A DNA stretch of 12,602 nucleotides from Spirochaeta sp. (GTDB lineage Bacteria > Spirochaetota > Spirochaetia > DSM-2461), in the NCBI GenBank assembly GCA_030635565.1, contig DAOVYP010000027.1, positions 1 to 12,602 on the forward strand, written 5' to 3'. The notes under the pieces were generated by a model. It was not told the origin of the DNA. It saw nothing but the letters and a program-made list of their open reading frames with translations, and ran no database searches. Position numbers and translations under genes: made by a program. This document shows positions 1-7,213 of this stretch, piece by piece. Each line of letters opens with the position of its first letter. Within the stretch, counting starts at the first letter, position 1.

Positions 1-44
1 CCCTGATTATCAAAGGTTTGCCGTAACAAGACGAAGCATTCACG

Positions 45-84
45 AAGGGGCTGTCCCATGAGTCATAGGACAACCCCTTTTTTA
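45..84 (+). terminator. Palindromic terminator-like hairpin with 3' T-tract
   Basis: Positions 45-56 and 68-79 are inverted copies (AAGGGG-C-TGTCC against GGACA-A-CCCCTT). Six T residues follow on the plus strand at 78-83, partly used by the stem. This is the form of an intrinsic terminator for a rightward gene ending left of the window. It also lies about 60 bp beyond the stop of the leftward gene at 143-1894. On that strand the two stem mismatches become G-U pairs, but the tail is only UUCGUG, so it may serve both directions with unequal strength. The sequence 1-142 otherwise shows no gene. Confidence 0.65.
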
Positions 85-142
85 TATCGATACTGAAAGA
101 TATCATCCTAACCGTCGGGAATCTTCCTCAATACAGATCGGA

Positions 143-1894
143 TTACTTCCCGGCTTCAGCAGCCAGTTCACTCAGAAACGAAAGAATCTCAGCATAGACC
201 GCTTCGCGGCCTTCCAGCTCCCTCAACTCACCACCGGTATCCGTATAAGTTTCAAATCGATCGTGGAGCGATGGATCCAAATCGGACTTGATGATGAGCT
301 TGGTATCCAACAGGGACAAGAGTCGATTACGGGATTCACGTTCATCGTCCGCATCCCGGTGCAGGGCGGTAAGATAGCGAATCTGCAGATTTTCGATACG
401 TGTTGACATTGAGGTCAACAGGACCTTCAAATCCTCAATCTGTGCGCTTGAATTTTCCAGCCCCGATTCCAGCCCCTCGGCGTACCCTTCTTTCCGGACA
501 TTGTCCAACTCCGTGCTGATATCGGCCTGAACGGCTTCCCGGCCCTGAAGCAGGCCCTCAGCCAATCCCTGATCCCTCGCCGCGCTCAAGTCCGCGGCAG
601 TCAACACAACTGCCCCGGCGTCCGCTGCGACTGAAGCGCCGGCCAATGCGGAATCGAACGCCTCTTCCAGCTCAGGTACGGCGGAAAAGGCATCCCGCCA
701 CACCTGTCTGGCCGTTTCCAGGTCACCGGACTCCGACAATCGCATTCCCGCTACGGCACCGGCGCTAATGCCCGATAATATCTCCGTACTGCCGTCATCC
801 GGAACTGAAACATCCGATTGATCCATAAATTCAAGATTTATAAGCCGTCGCAACGCAGCGGTAAGAAACGCATCCACCTCACGGCGGTTCTCCACCAATC
901 CCAGTTTTCTGATGCTGTCTTCACTCAGATACTGCTCCAGAGAATCGAGAGTTCCCATCGCCGTATCGGCATCTCCGGCCCTGCGGGCCACCCCGATACG
1001 TTCGTAAAAAGCCAATATCTGATCGGTAACGAGTTTCTCCTGCTCCTGCAGAGATCTTAAATCATCCAAATGCCGTGCGGCTTCACCGGCTTCGGTGCTG
1101 CTCACCTGCGACAGGGTTTCAAGCTCCTCTGTCCGGGTTTCCAGTTCTTCCCGCAATCGCAGCCGCTCTTCGTCCGCCGAAGCCATCTGTCCTTCGTAGA
1201 CCGACCTCTGGGCATCCAGTTCCGCAACACGCCGTTCCTGCTCAGCAGCTGCGACGACCCTGACCTCGGAAAGATCCGCTTCGAACCTGCCCCGCAGCTC
1301 CGCTTCGTAAGCGGCCATGGCGACGGTAAGATCGTTTCCGGTAACGCCGGATTCGGAAAGCCTGGTCCTTTCGGCGGCCATCAAGGCGTCAAATTCCTTC
1401 CTCAAAGCCCCTTCCCGCTCTGCAAGTTTCTGTTCCGTTTCCTCGGCCAGATTGTTTTTCTGATTTTCCAGATCTGACAGAAGTGAGCGAATATCGGCAA
1501 TTTCCCGGTCTTTTACACTGAGTTCTGTCTCGGATTTCAGACGCAGTCTTTCAAGGATTTTACCCTCTGCGGATTCCAGGCCTACCTCACGCTTCACCAC
1601 CGCTGTCTCGTTACGGTCGAACACACGCAATAATACCAGAGTCCCCAGCCCCAGAATTAATGCGGCTCCAAGGTTCAATAACAACGGCAGGGTGAAGGAA
1701 CGTTTCCCGGGAACAAATCGCAAGGCACCTTCGTCCATTCGAATTCTGTCGTCCTTAAGCATGCTGTCGATACCTGACAAGACGCTCTGTTTCTCTTCAT
1801 CAGGGATATTGAGGACAAAATCATCATTTTCCAGCTCTCCGAGAAGATCCAATCGGGTCCGTAAAGCCCGGGCACGGCGAAAAAGACCGCTCAT
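143..1894 (-). CDS. Single-pass membrane coiled-coil protein of unknown function
   Basis: I do not recognise a named family in this 583-residue protein. Residues 1-65 are charged and probably cytoplasmic. Residues about 68-91 form one hydrophobic membrane segment, flanked by basic residues (GKR before, R/K after). The rest is very rich in E, L, R, A and Q in heptad-like spacing, with probable coiled coil at about 105-265 and again at about 455-530. Between them lies a helical region (about 290-420) that could be TPR-like, including a segment ending in AAEAGK-type Ala/Glu-rich helices at the C terminus. There are no cysteines or catalytic motifs I can point to, so a structural or scaffolding role is more likely than an enzymatic one. 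The ATG at 1892-1894 has only a weak GGGA about 12 nt upstream. It is divergent from the cyclase gene with a 36-bp gap, which suggests shared control. Similarity to SMC-like proteins would be expected from coiled coil alone and should not be trusted. Confidence 0.85.
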   Translation of the reverse strand: MSGLFRRARALRTRLDLLGELENDDFVLNIPDEEKQSVLSGIDSMLKDDRIRMDEGALRFVPGKRSFTLPLLLNLGAALILGLGTLVLLRVFDRNETAVVKREVGLESAEGKILERLRLKSETELSVKDREIADIRSLLSDLENQKNNLAEETEQKLAEREGALRKEFDALMAAERTRLSESGVTGNDLTVAMAAYEAELRGRFEADLSEVRVVAAAEQERRVAELDAQRSVYEGQMASADEERLRLREELETRTEELETLSQVSSTEAGEAARHLDDLRSLQEQEKLVTDQILAFYERIGVARRAGDADTAMGTLDSLEQYLSEDSIRKLGLVENRREVDAFLTAALRRLINLEFMDQSDVSVPDDGSTEILSGISAGAVAGMRLSESGDLETARQVWRDAFSAVPELEEAFDSALAGASVAADAGAVVLTAADLSAARDQGLAEGLLQGREAVQADISTELDNVRKEGYAEGLESGLENSSAQIEDLKVLLTSMSTRIENLQIRYLTALHRDADDERESRNRLLSLLDTKLIIKSDLDPSLHDRFETYTDTGGELRELEGREAVYAEILSFLSELAAEAGK

Positions 1895-1930
1895 ATCACG
1901 TCATTCCCGTTTTCGACCGATAGATGTAAT
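1895..1930. promoter_or_regulatory. Very short divergent spacer between two genes
   Basis: Only 36 bp separate the leftward ATG (1892-1894) and the rightward GTG (1931-1933). There is not enough room for two separate promoters, so at least one must lie inside the opposite coding sequence or overlap the other. TGTAAT at 1925-1930 and, on the minus strand, TATATT (complement of 1934-1939) resemble -10 boxes. Neither has a convincing -35 partner. No strong ribosome site is visible for the GTG. The function is inferred from layout only. Confidence 0.3.
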
Positions 1931-3637
1931 GTGAATATACGTCCGAAATTCATCCTGGTTGTCCTGCCTCTGATTATTACGCCCCTGGTATTGGCGGCCC
2001 TTGTATCTTATTTATCGGCAAGAAACGGAATAACCGCCGTCGCTTCCGACTTTTTAAGATTCAAATCTCAAACCCTCATCGATTATATGGACGGCCAGTG
2101 GGCCCTGCTGACCAATAATTCCCTGGATAAAGATGAAGAGTATGTGGCTGCCGCCCGTGGAGCGGTACAGGCTTTCGCCGTTAACCTGATCCGATCATCG
2201 ACTGAAAGCATTTTTGCAGTCGATTCCTCCGGAATTGTTGTTATGGCATCAGGTGAGATTACCACCGATTCCGGTCCCTTTCCCGAATTTTCCGCAGAGA
2301 CTCCGCCACCCGGCGGCAAATGGGACGGTAACATCGTTGTGGATGGCCGGCGGAGGGTCGCTTATATCGATAGTTATAATCCCTGGGGATGGACCATCTT
2401 CGTTTCAGAAGCCTGGGACAGTTTTTATCGGCCCGTCACCCGGATCGCCCTGTTAATAACCCTGATTGGCGCCGTATCCCTCACCGTCGCGTTTATTTTC
2501 CTCATTATCGTCACAGGCCTGGTGGCCAAACCTCTGGAAGGCATGGTGAAGGCCATTGAAGGCATTATGGAAACCATGGACCTTAAAACCCGTGTTCCAA
2601 TCCTCTACAAGGACGAAACCGGCAGGCTGGCTCACTCCTTCAACCTGATGACAGAAAGTCTCGATAAGGCCAATGAAGACGTGAAGGATTTCGCGCTTCG
2701 AGCTGTATTCGCCCATCGGCAGGCTGTGCTTGCGCAAAAAGAAGCGGAAGATTCGAAAGAACGTGAACAAAATCTCAGAGTTTTATTCCAGAAATACGTT
2801 CCTCAGTCAGTTATCGACATGAACATCAAGAGAGTCGGTCAGGAACTTCTGGTGGGAGAGAACCAGTTTGTCTCCATCCTGATGTCCGATATCAGGAGTT
2901 TCACCAGTATCACCGAAAAGATGGCGCCCCAGGAGCTGGTTGACTCACTGAATCGATATTTTGGAAAAATGGTGGATGTAATCGACCATCACGGGGGTAT
3001 GACCGACAAATATATCGGAGATGCCATCATGGCTCTTTTCGGTGCTCCTGAAAAGAAAGACGACGATGTTTTACGTTCCGTTCTGGCCGGACTTGATATG
3101 CTGACAGCGTTGGATGAGTTCAACTCAGAGCAGGAAAACCTGGGAATACGGCCCTTCCTCATCGGAATTGGAATCCACTATGGCGGCGTCACCGCCGGAA
3201 ACATCGGTTCGGAAAAGAAAATGGATTACACGGTTATCGGCGAACCGGTGAACATGGCCTCACGACTGGAAGGCCTGACAAAGTACTACGGTATACCTCT
3301 CGTGATTTCAGAAACCGTCAGGCGACGGCTTGGTGATAAAGTCGAAACCAGGCTCCTGGACAGAGTACTGGTGAAAGGGAGCTCAATGGCCATGCCCATT
3401 TACTCGGTGACAAAAAAACTCAGCACGGATCATAAAGAAGTATGGGACGCTTTCGCCAGCGGTCAGAAAGAATATTACGACCGTAATTTCCCGGGAGCTC
3501 AGAAAGCCTTCAAGGATGCATTGAAAGCCTATCCGGATGACAAGCCAACTCAGATATTCCTCGAACGAACCCTGGAATTCCTGAAAAATCCACCGCCGGA
3601 AAACTGGGACGGATCCTTCCGGCACGGCACAAAATAG
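1931..3637 (+). CDS. Membrane class IIIb adenylate cyclase with HAMP domain
   Basis: Predicted to make cAMP from ATP at the inner face of the membrane in response to an external signal. The 568 residues run: membrane helix 8-29, periplasmic sensing region about 30-170 (Cache-like in size), membrane helix about 171-195, HAMP linker about 196-248, short coiled coil 250-285, cyclase domain about 308-495, and a TPR-like tail about 500-555 ending near a PENWDGSF motif. The catalytic set looks complete. Metal-binding Asp320 (MSDIRSFT) and Asp364 (YIGDAIMALFG) are present. Base-recognising Lys360 and Thr434 (DYTVIG) are present, and Thr at that position is typical of class IIIb. Transition-state Asn441 and Arg445 (VNMASR) are present. 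I use the GTG at 1931 because ATGs just upstream (1925, 1929) run straight into stops and the membrane helix begins within a few residues. Guanylate specificity is unlikely but untested. No dedicated cAMP receptor gene is in view. Confidence 0.92.
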   Translation: MNIRPKFILVVLPLIITPLVLAALVSYLSARNGITAVASDFLRFKSQTLIDYMDGQWALLTNNSLDKDEEYVAAARGAVQAFAVNLIRSSTESIFAVDSSGIVVMASGEITTDSGPFPEFSAETPPPGGKWDGNIVVDGRRRVAYIDSYNPWGWTIFVSEAWDSFYRPVTRIALLITLIGAVSLTVAFIFLIIVTGLVAKPLEGMVKAIEGIMETMDLKTRVPILYKDETGRLAHSFNLMTESLDKANEDVKDFALRAVFAHRQAVLAQKEAEDSKEREQNLRVLFQKYVPQSVIDMNIKRVGQELLVGENQFVSILMSDIRSFTSITEKMAPQELVDSLNRYFGKMVDVIDHHGGMTDKYIGDAIMALFGAPEKKDDDVLRSVLAGLDMLTALDEFNSEQENLGIRPFLIGIGIHYGGVTAGNIGSEKKMDYTVIGEPVNMASRLEGLTKYYGIPLVISETVRRRLGDKVETRLLDRVLVKGSSMAMPIYSVTKKLSTDHKEVWDAFASGQKEYYDRNFPGAQKAFKDALKAYPDDKPTQIFLERTLEFLKNPPPENWDGSFRHGTK

Positions 3638-3645
3638 AGCCGGAA
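3617..3645. repeat. Inverted repeat between convergent genes
   Basis: TTCCGGC (3617-3623) and GCCGGAA (3639-3645) are perfect 7-bp inverted copies around a 15-nt loop that contains the cyclase stop codon. It sits at the junction of two convergent genes, where a shared terminator would be expected. Neither side has a T-tract, so it is at best a weak bidirectional terminator. Confidence 0.35.
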
Positions 3646-3652
3646 AAATTAT

Positions 3653-6244
3653 CTATTGGAACTTTGTAAATCCTATTTCCCCACTCCCGGCACCCCCCGG
3701 AGAAACATCCCCCAGGATGGTATCCCCTTCACCGAAATCACCGGCCAACAATAATCTGGCCAGAGGGTTCTCCACCAGATCACGGATGGCCCGGCGCAGG
3801 GGACGGGCGCCGAAGGCCGGATCGAAACCCCGCTCGGCGATAAGGTCTTTAGCGGCATCGGAGAGTTCCAGGCTCATCCGTTTCTCTTCCAGACGCCCGG
3901 CCAGCCGGGCGGTGAGGATGTCCAGGATGGAACGGATCTGCTCCCTGCCCAGGGACTCGAAGATAATGGTTTCGTCCACCCTGTTGAGGAACTCCGGCTT
4001 GAAGGTTGCCTTGAGCCGTTCGGCCAGAATCGCCCGGGTTTCTTCTGTCACACCTTGTTCCAGGATGACATCCGAGCCCAGGTTGCTGGTCATGATGATA
4101 ATGGAATGACGGAAGTCCACCACCCGGCCCTGACTGTCGGTGAGACGGCCGTCGTCCAGAAGCTGGAGCAGTATATTGAACACATCGGGATGGGCTTTCT
4201 CTATTTCGTCGAAAAGTACCACCGAATAAGGCCGTCGGCGCACGGCTTCTGTGAGTTGACCGCCTTCGTCATACCCCACATATCCCGGAGGTGCACCCAC
4301 AAGCCTGGAAACGGCGAACTTCTCCATATACTCGCTCATGTCGATCCGTGTCAGGGCCTTCTCATCATCGAACAGGAATGCGGCCAGGGTCCGGGCCAGC
4401 TCGGTTTTGCCTACACCGGTGGGCCCCAGAAAGATGAAGGAACCCAGGGGCCTTCCGGGGTCCGACAGGCCGCTGCGGTTCCGCCGGACGGCATCGGCCA
4501 CGACCTCCACCGCCTGATCCTGCCCCACGACCCGCTGCTTGAGAATACTTTCCAGCTCCAGATATTTCTCCCGCTCCGAGGCCATCATCTTGGACACCGG
4601 GATGCCGGTCCATGAGGACACGATCCGGGCGATATCCTCCTCACCAATCTCCTCACGGAGCAGGCTGTTATCGCCCTGCAGGGCTTTGAGACATTCGGTT
4701 TTAGCCTCCAAAGCTGCTTTTGCCTCGGGCAGCTTGCCGTGAAGGATTTCCGCCGCCAGGCTGAGGTTACCCTCTCGTTCGGCCTGAGATGCACGGACGT
4801 GAAGCTCTTCCAGCTCCTGCTTGATGGCACGGATTTCTTCGATAGCCCCTTTTTCGTTTTCCCACTGGGCTTTCAGGGCATCCCGTTCCGTCGAGAGATC
4901 GGCCAGTTCCCGGCCGAGAACGGTGAGCCGCTCCCGGGAAGCCTCGTCGTCCTCACGGTCCAGGGACTGCTTCTCAATTTTGAGCTGGAGAATTCGACGT
5001 TCCAGGACATCCAGCTCCACCGGCTGGCTTTCAATTTCCATCTTCACCCGGCTGGCAGCCTCATCCACCAGGTCGATGGCCTTGTCCGGCAGAAATCGGC
5101 TGGTGATGTAGCGGTCCGACAGTGAGGCCGCGGCGATAAGAGCCTCATCCCGGATCCTCACGCCGTGATGCACCTCATAGCGCTCCCTGAGGCCCCGGAG
5201 AATGGCAACCGTGTCTTCCACCGAAGGTTCGGACACCAACACCTGCTGGAAACGGCGCTCGAAGGCCGCGTCTTTCTCGATGTGCTTGCGGTATTCGTCC
5301 AGTGTGGTGGCGCCGATAGTGTGAAGTTCACCCCGGGCCAGGGCGGGCTTGAGGAGGTTGGACGCATCGGTACCCCCCTCTGCGGCCCCGGCTCCCATAA
5401 CGGTGTGAAGCTCATCGATAAACAGAATGATACCGCCGTTGCTGGAGGTCACTTCCTGTATCACGCTCTTGAGACGTTCTTCAAATTCTCCCCGGAACTT
5501 CGCACCGGCAACCAGGGATCCCATATCGAGGGCCAGCAGACGCTTGCCTTTGAGGGAATCGGGGACATCGCCTTCAACAATCCGGCCTGCCAGACCCTCG
5601 ACGATAGCGGTTTTGCCGGTGCCGGGCTCGCCGATGAGTACCGGATTGTTCTTGGTTCGCCGGCTTAAAACCTGCATCACCCGGCGCACCTCATCGTCAC
5701 GGCCGATAACCGGGTCGAGCTTGCCCTGCCGGGCCAGTTGGGTGAGGTCGATAGTGTATTTCTCCAGAGCACGGAACTTGCCCTCGGGATCCTGGTCGGT
5801 CACCCTCTGGCCGCCGCGGACTTCCTTGAGAGCACTCAGGAGTGAGTTGTAATCCGCGCCGTGATTCTTGAGGAGATCGGAAGAGGGCCCCTTGTCGGAA
5901 GCAATGGCAAGAAGAAAATGCTCCACCGAGATATATTCGTCCTTGAGCTTGTCCGCTTCCTTTTCCGCCGACCTCATCAGCCGGGCTGCATCGGGACTCA
6001 TGCTCAGCTGCACCGTGTCTCCATAAACCCTGGGCTTCTTTTCCAGAACGGCCTGAAGCTCGGAATCCAGAATGCTCGGGGTCACCCCCAGGCGGGAGAG
6101 AAGATGGGGAACGATGCCGTCTTCCTGACGGATCAGAGCGGCCAGTATATGCTCGACATCCAGCTGATTGTGCCCGGCATCATCGGCAATTCTGCCGGCG
6201 GATTCCAGGGCTTCACGGCTTTTAATGGTATAACGGTCCTGCAT
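3653..6244 (-). CDS. clpB: ClpB disaggregase (Hsp100 AAA+ chaperone)
   Basis: A hexameric ATP-driven chaperone that pulls proteins out of aggregates, normally with DnaK, in the cytoplasm. At 863 residues it matches the family size (about 857 in E. coli). Order: Clp N-domain about 1-145; first AAA+ module with Walker A GEPGTGKT (205-212), Walker B ILFIDE (Glu278) and arginine fingers 330-331; long coiled-coil middle domain about 395-520, which marks ClpB rather than ClpA; second module with Walker A GPTGVGKT (607-614), pore loop GYVG (Tyr655), Walker B FDEIEKAH (Glu680), arginine finger Arg755 (FLNR) and sensor-2 GARPLRR (812-818). The first pore loop has Phe250 (KFRGEF) in place of the common Tyr, a conservative change. 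An in-frame ATG at 6301 exists, but 6244 is preferred because GGAGG precedes it and MQDRYT fits the family N terminus. No CIRCE element is seen upstream. Confidence 0.97.
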   Translation of the reverse strand: MQDRYTIKSREALESAGRIADDAGHNQLDVEHILAALIRQEDGIVPHLLSRLGVTPSILDSELQAVLEKKPRVYGDTVQLSMSPDAARLMRSAEKEADKLKDEYISVEHFLLAIASDKGPSSDLLKNHGADYNSLLSALKEVRGGQRVTDQDPEGKFRALEKYTIDLTQLARQGKLDPVIGRDDEVRRVMQVLSRRTKNNPVLIGEPGTGKTAIVEGLAGRIVEGDVPDSLKGKRLLALDMGSLVAGAKFRGEFEERLKSVIQEVTSSNGGIILFIDELHTVMGAGAAEGGTDASNLLKPALARGELHTIGATTLDEYRKHIEKDAAFERRFQQVLVSEPSVEDTVAILRGLRERYEVHHGVRIRDEALIAAASLSDRYITSRFLPDKAIDLVDEAASRVKMEIESQPVELDVLERRILQLKIEKQSLDREDDEASRERLTVLGRELADLSTERDALKAQWENEKGAIEEIRAIKQELEELHVRASQAEREGNLSLAAEILHGKLPEAKAALEAKTECLKALQGDNSLLREEIGEEDIARIVSSWTGIPVSKMMASEREKYLELESILKQRVVGQDQAVEVVADAVRRNRSGLSDPGRPLGSFIFLGPTGVGKTELARTLAAFLFDDEKALTRIDMSEYMEKFAVSRLVGAPPGYVGYDEGGQLTEAVRRRPYSVVLFDEIEKAHPDVFNILLQLLDDGRLTDSQGRVVDFRHSIIIMTSNLGSDVILEQGVTEETRAILAERLKATFKPEFLNRVDETIIFESLGREQIRSILDILTARLAGRLEEKRMSLELSDAAKDLIAERGFDPAFGARPLRRAIRDLVENPLARLLLAGDFGEGDTILGDVSPGGAGSGEIGFTKFQ

Positions 6245-6254
6245 CGTTTCTCGT

Positions 6255-6259
6255 CCTCC
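6255..6259 (-). promoter_or_regulatory. Ribosome binding site deciding the clpB start
   Basis: On the minus strand GGAGG lies 10 nt before the ATG at 6242-6244. The alternative ATG at 6299-6301 has no comparable site and would add 19 residues (MSLPAAPFGAYFISGGRET) not expected in ClpB. This fixes the start. Confidence 0.8.
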
Positions 6260-6272
6260 GGATATAAAATAG

Positions 6273-6286
6273 GCACCGAAGGGTGC
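6273..6286 (-). promoter_or_regulatory. Small hairpin in the clpB leader
   Basis: On the minus strand GCACC-CTTC-GGTGC forms a 5-bp stem with a tetraloop, ending 13 nt before the GGAGG site. If the clpB transcript starts upstream (a possible TTATAT -10 box lies at about 6310), this hairpin would be in the leader RNA. It could influence translation or stability. It is short and may be chance. Confidence 0.3.
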
Positions 6287-6322
6287 TGCAGGCAAACTCA
6301 TCGGCCCGATATAAAAAACCCG

Positions 6323-6352
6323 TTACCAATATTTTCATCTACTCATTATGAT
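6323..6352 (+). promoter_or_regulatory. Candidate sigma-70 promoter for the DUF3783 gene
   Basis: TTACCA (6323-6328) and TATGAT (6347-6352) are separated by 18 bp and match the consensus -35 and -10 boxes at four and five of six positions. Initiation would fall at about 6358-6360, on or next to the ATG at 6359. No Shine-Dalgarno sequence precedes that ATG, which fits a leaderless message. Confidence 0.45.
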
Positions 6353-6358
6353 TGACTC

Positions 6359-6796
6359 ATGAGTGAACCCGAAAAAATCGTCATTCTCCTCGACAGCTTC
6401 GCCCGGAACGAAGCCCAGGCCGCCCTCACCGCTTTCGCCGGCGCCGGCGGCGATGCCTCGAAAGTTGTCGTGGCACCCATAACCGAACTGGTTGCCGTCC
6501 AGAACACCGCCGAAGCCCTCGAGGCCGTCGCTCAAGGCAAGTGGCCCGGCGGCACTCCCAGGTCCGGAGGCAAGCGCGGTGCCCTCATCGCCGGAGCCGA
6601 TAAAAAAAATGCCGTCGCCCTGATGCGCAGCTTCAAGAGCATCCTGCCATCAGATGCCGATCCGGCTTTCGCCATGGTGACTGAAACCGGCATGGGCTGG
6701 ACTGTCAACGAATACCTGGCCCATATCCGCAAGGAACATGATTTCATGAAAACCGCCGATCCATCGATGGATCCGGACATGAAGGAGGTTAACTGA
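6359..6796 (+). CDS. DUF3783-like small protein
   Basis: A 145-residue soluble protein with no signal peptide. The C-terminal half (about 75-131) fits my memory of the DUF3783 pattern: a small alpha/beta unit ALIAGADKKNAVALMRSF, then a strand FAMVTET and the segment GWTVNEYLAHIRKEH, similar to the NWTxxELLxHL signature of that family. The N-terminal half (VILLDSF..., then KVVVAPITELV) looks like another small alpha/beta repeat followed by a flexible Gly/Lys-rich linker (60-73). The family's function is not known. The gene diverges from clpB with a 114-bp gap, which hints at shared or stress-linked control but proves nothing. The ATG at 6359 has no Shine-Dalgarno sequence. The next ATG upstream (6348-6350) is out of frame and stops within five codons. 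AAGGAGGT at the very end of the gene is not followed by a convincing start. Confidence 0.8.
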   Translation: MSEPEKIVILLDSFARNEAQAALTAFAGAGGDASKVVVAPITELVAVQNTAEALEAVAQGKWPGGTPRSGGKRGALIAGADKKNAVALMRSFKSILPSDADPAFAMVTETGMGWTVNEYLAHIRKEHDFMKTADPSMDPDMKEVN

Positions 6797-6860
6797 CCTC
6801 TGGCGCACCGCTGTTCAAGCCTGGACGGTTTCGGAGGCGAGTTTTCTGATGAGGGTTGAG

Positions 6861-6900
6861 AATCGGGTGAGTGAGGTAATTTCAAAAATCCCCGATTTTT
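6861..6900 (+). terminator. Possible weak terminator after the DUF3783 gene
   Basis: AATCGGG (6861-6867) and CCCGATT (6891-6897) form a 7-bp stem with a long 23-nt loop, followed by TTT and then A residues. It lies 65 bp past the stop codon. The loop is long and the T-tract short, so this is a weak candidate. It cannot form at the same time as the hairpin at 6875-6909. Confidence 0.3.
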
Positions 6901-6909
6901 AAAATTACC
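6875..6909. repeat. Near-perfect 35-bp palindrome (hairpin 1)
   Basis: GGTAATTT-C-AAAAATC, loop CCC, then GATTTTT-A-AAATTACC. Fifteen of sixteen arm positions pair, with one C/A mismatch (6883/6901) that becomes a G-U pair in minus-strand RNA. There is no T-tract after either arm. It is much richer in A and T than the flanking genes. Confidence 0.75.
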
Positions 6910-6919
6910 CAGACCTTTA

Positions 6920-6953
6920 GAAAAGTTATTTCATGTATAAAAAATAACTTTTC
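6920..6953. repeat. Perfect 12-bp inverted repeat (hairpin 2)
   Basis: GAAAAGTTATTT (6920-6931) and AAATAACTTTTC (6942-6953) are perfect inverted copies around a 10-nt loop. It starts 11 bp after hairpin 1 and ends 9 bp before hairpin 3. There is no terminator-type tail on either strand. Confidence 0.75.
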
Positions 6954-6962
6954 GACCCCATA

Positions 6963-7004
6963 CTGGAGGATCTTTCAGAATGGTAATTTTGAAAGATCCT
7001 CCAG
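6963..7004. repeat. Perfect 15-bp inverted repeat (hairpin 3)
   Basis: CTGGAGGATCTTTCA (6963-6977) and TGAAAGATCCTCCAG (6990-7004) pair perfectly around a 12-nt loop. Loop plus right arm (GGTAATTTTGAAAGATCC, from 6982) is a close copy of the left arm of hairpin 1 (GGTAATTTCAAAAATCC), so the two hairpins share a repeated unit. There is no T-tract. The sequence could be a dispersed intergenic repeat or a remnant of a small non-autonomous element. Confidence 0.75.
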
Positions 7005-7079
7005 CGTCAAGGCATTTCGCAGAAGTGGCAAGGCTGATCGACTTGGAATGTAGAATTGGGAGCAGATTGAGTCAGACAC

Positions 7080-7123
7080 AAAAAAACGTCGCTCCCGGGT
7101 AATAACATTACTCAGGAACGACG
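7080..7123 (-). terminator. Minus-strand intrinsic terminator without an obvious gene
   Basis: On the minus strand a 17-position stem (7107-7123 with 7087-7103, loop of 3) is followed directly by seven T residues (7086-7080). In the minus-strand RNA the stem has two G-U pairs and one C-A mismatch. This is the strongest intrinsic terminator in the window. The gene to its right runs the other way, so any transcript it ends must begin at about 7124-7290 or come as antisense from the operon. Confidence 0.65.
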
Positions 7124-7145
7124 CTCCGCGAAGGGATCTCGATAT

Positions 7146-7178
7146 AGGCCCTCGGGAAAAGGAGGAAACCCCGGGCCT
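7146..7178 (+). repeat. GC-rich hairpin upstream of the operon
   Basis: AGGCCC (7146-7151) pairs with GGGCCT (7173-7178), and GGG inside the left arm can pair with CCC of the right arm across a two-base bulge. The following TTTCGTTTC is pyrimidine-rich but interrupted. It could be a weak terminator on the plus strand or a leader structure for the operon that starts at 7272. A TATAAA box at 7187-7192 just after it might start the operon transcript. Confidence 0.45.
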
Positions 7179-7213
7179 TTCGTTTCTATAAAAGAGAACC
7201 ACACAGGAGAAAG

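Noticed and set aside
6245..6301. Upstream ATG of clpB adding 19 residues
   Set aside because: No ribosome site, and the added residues do not fit the ClpB N terminus. The ATG at 6244 has GGAGG.
4055..6355. Long open frames on the plus strand opposite clpB (for example 4055-4615, 5165-5668, 5861-6355)
   Set aside because: They lie fully antisense to a well-supported ClpB gene, have no family likeness and follow from its codon bias.
5901..6361. CIRCE (HrcA operator) upstream of clpB
   Set aside because: No TTAGCACTC-type arm is present in the 114-bp upstream region on either strand.
6849..6902. 17-codon frame (MRVENRVSEVISKIPDF) with GGAGG 11 nt upstream
   Set aside because: Too short to support, with wide spacing, and its end lies inside a palindrome.
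7161..7177. GGAGGAAACCCCGGGCC, which recalls the P4 region of RNase P RNA
   Set aside because: The rest of an RNase P RNA is missing and a coding gene begins less than 100 bp later. Only a short coincidence.
6975..7202. 75-codon minus-strand frame in the hairpin region
   Set aside because: It starts at GTG with no ribosome site, runs through two hairpins and part of a third, and its composition is explained by those repeats. No family is recognised.
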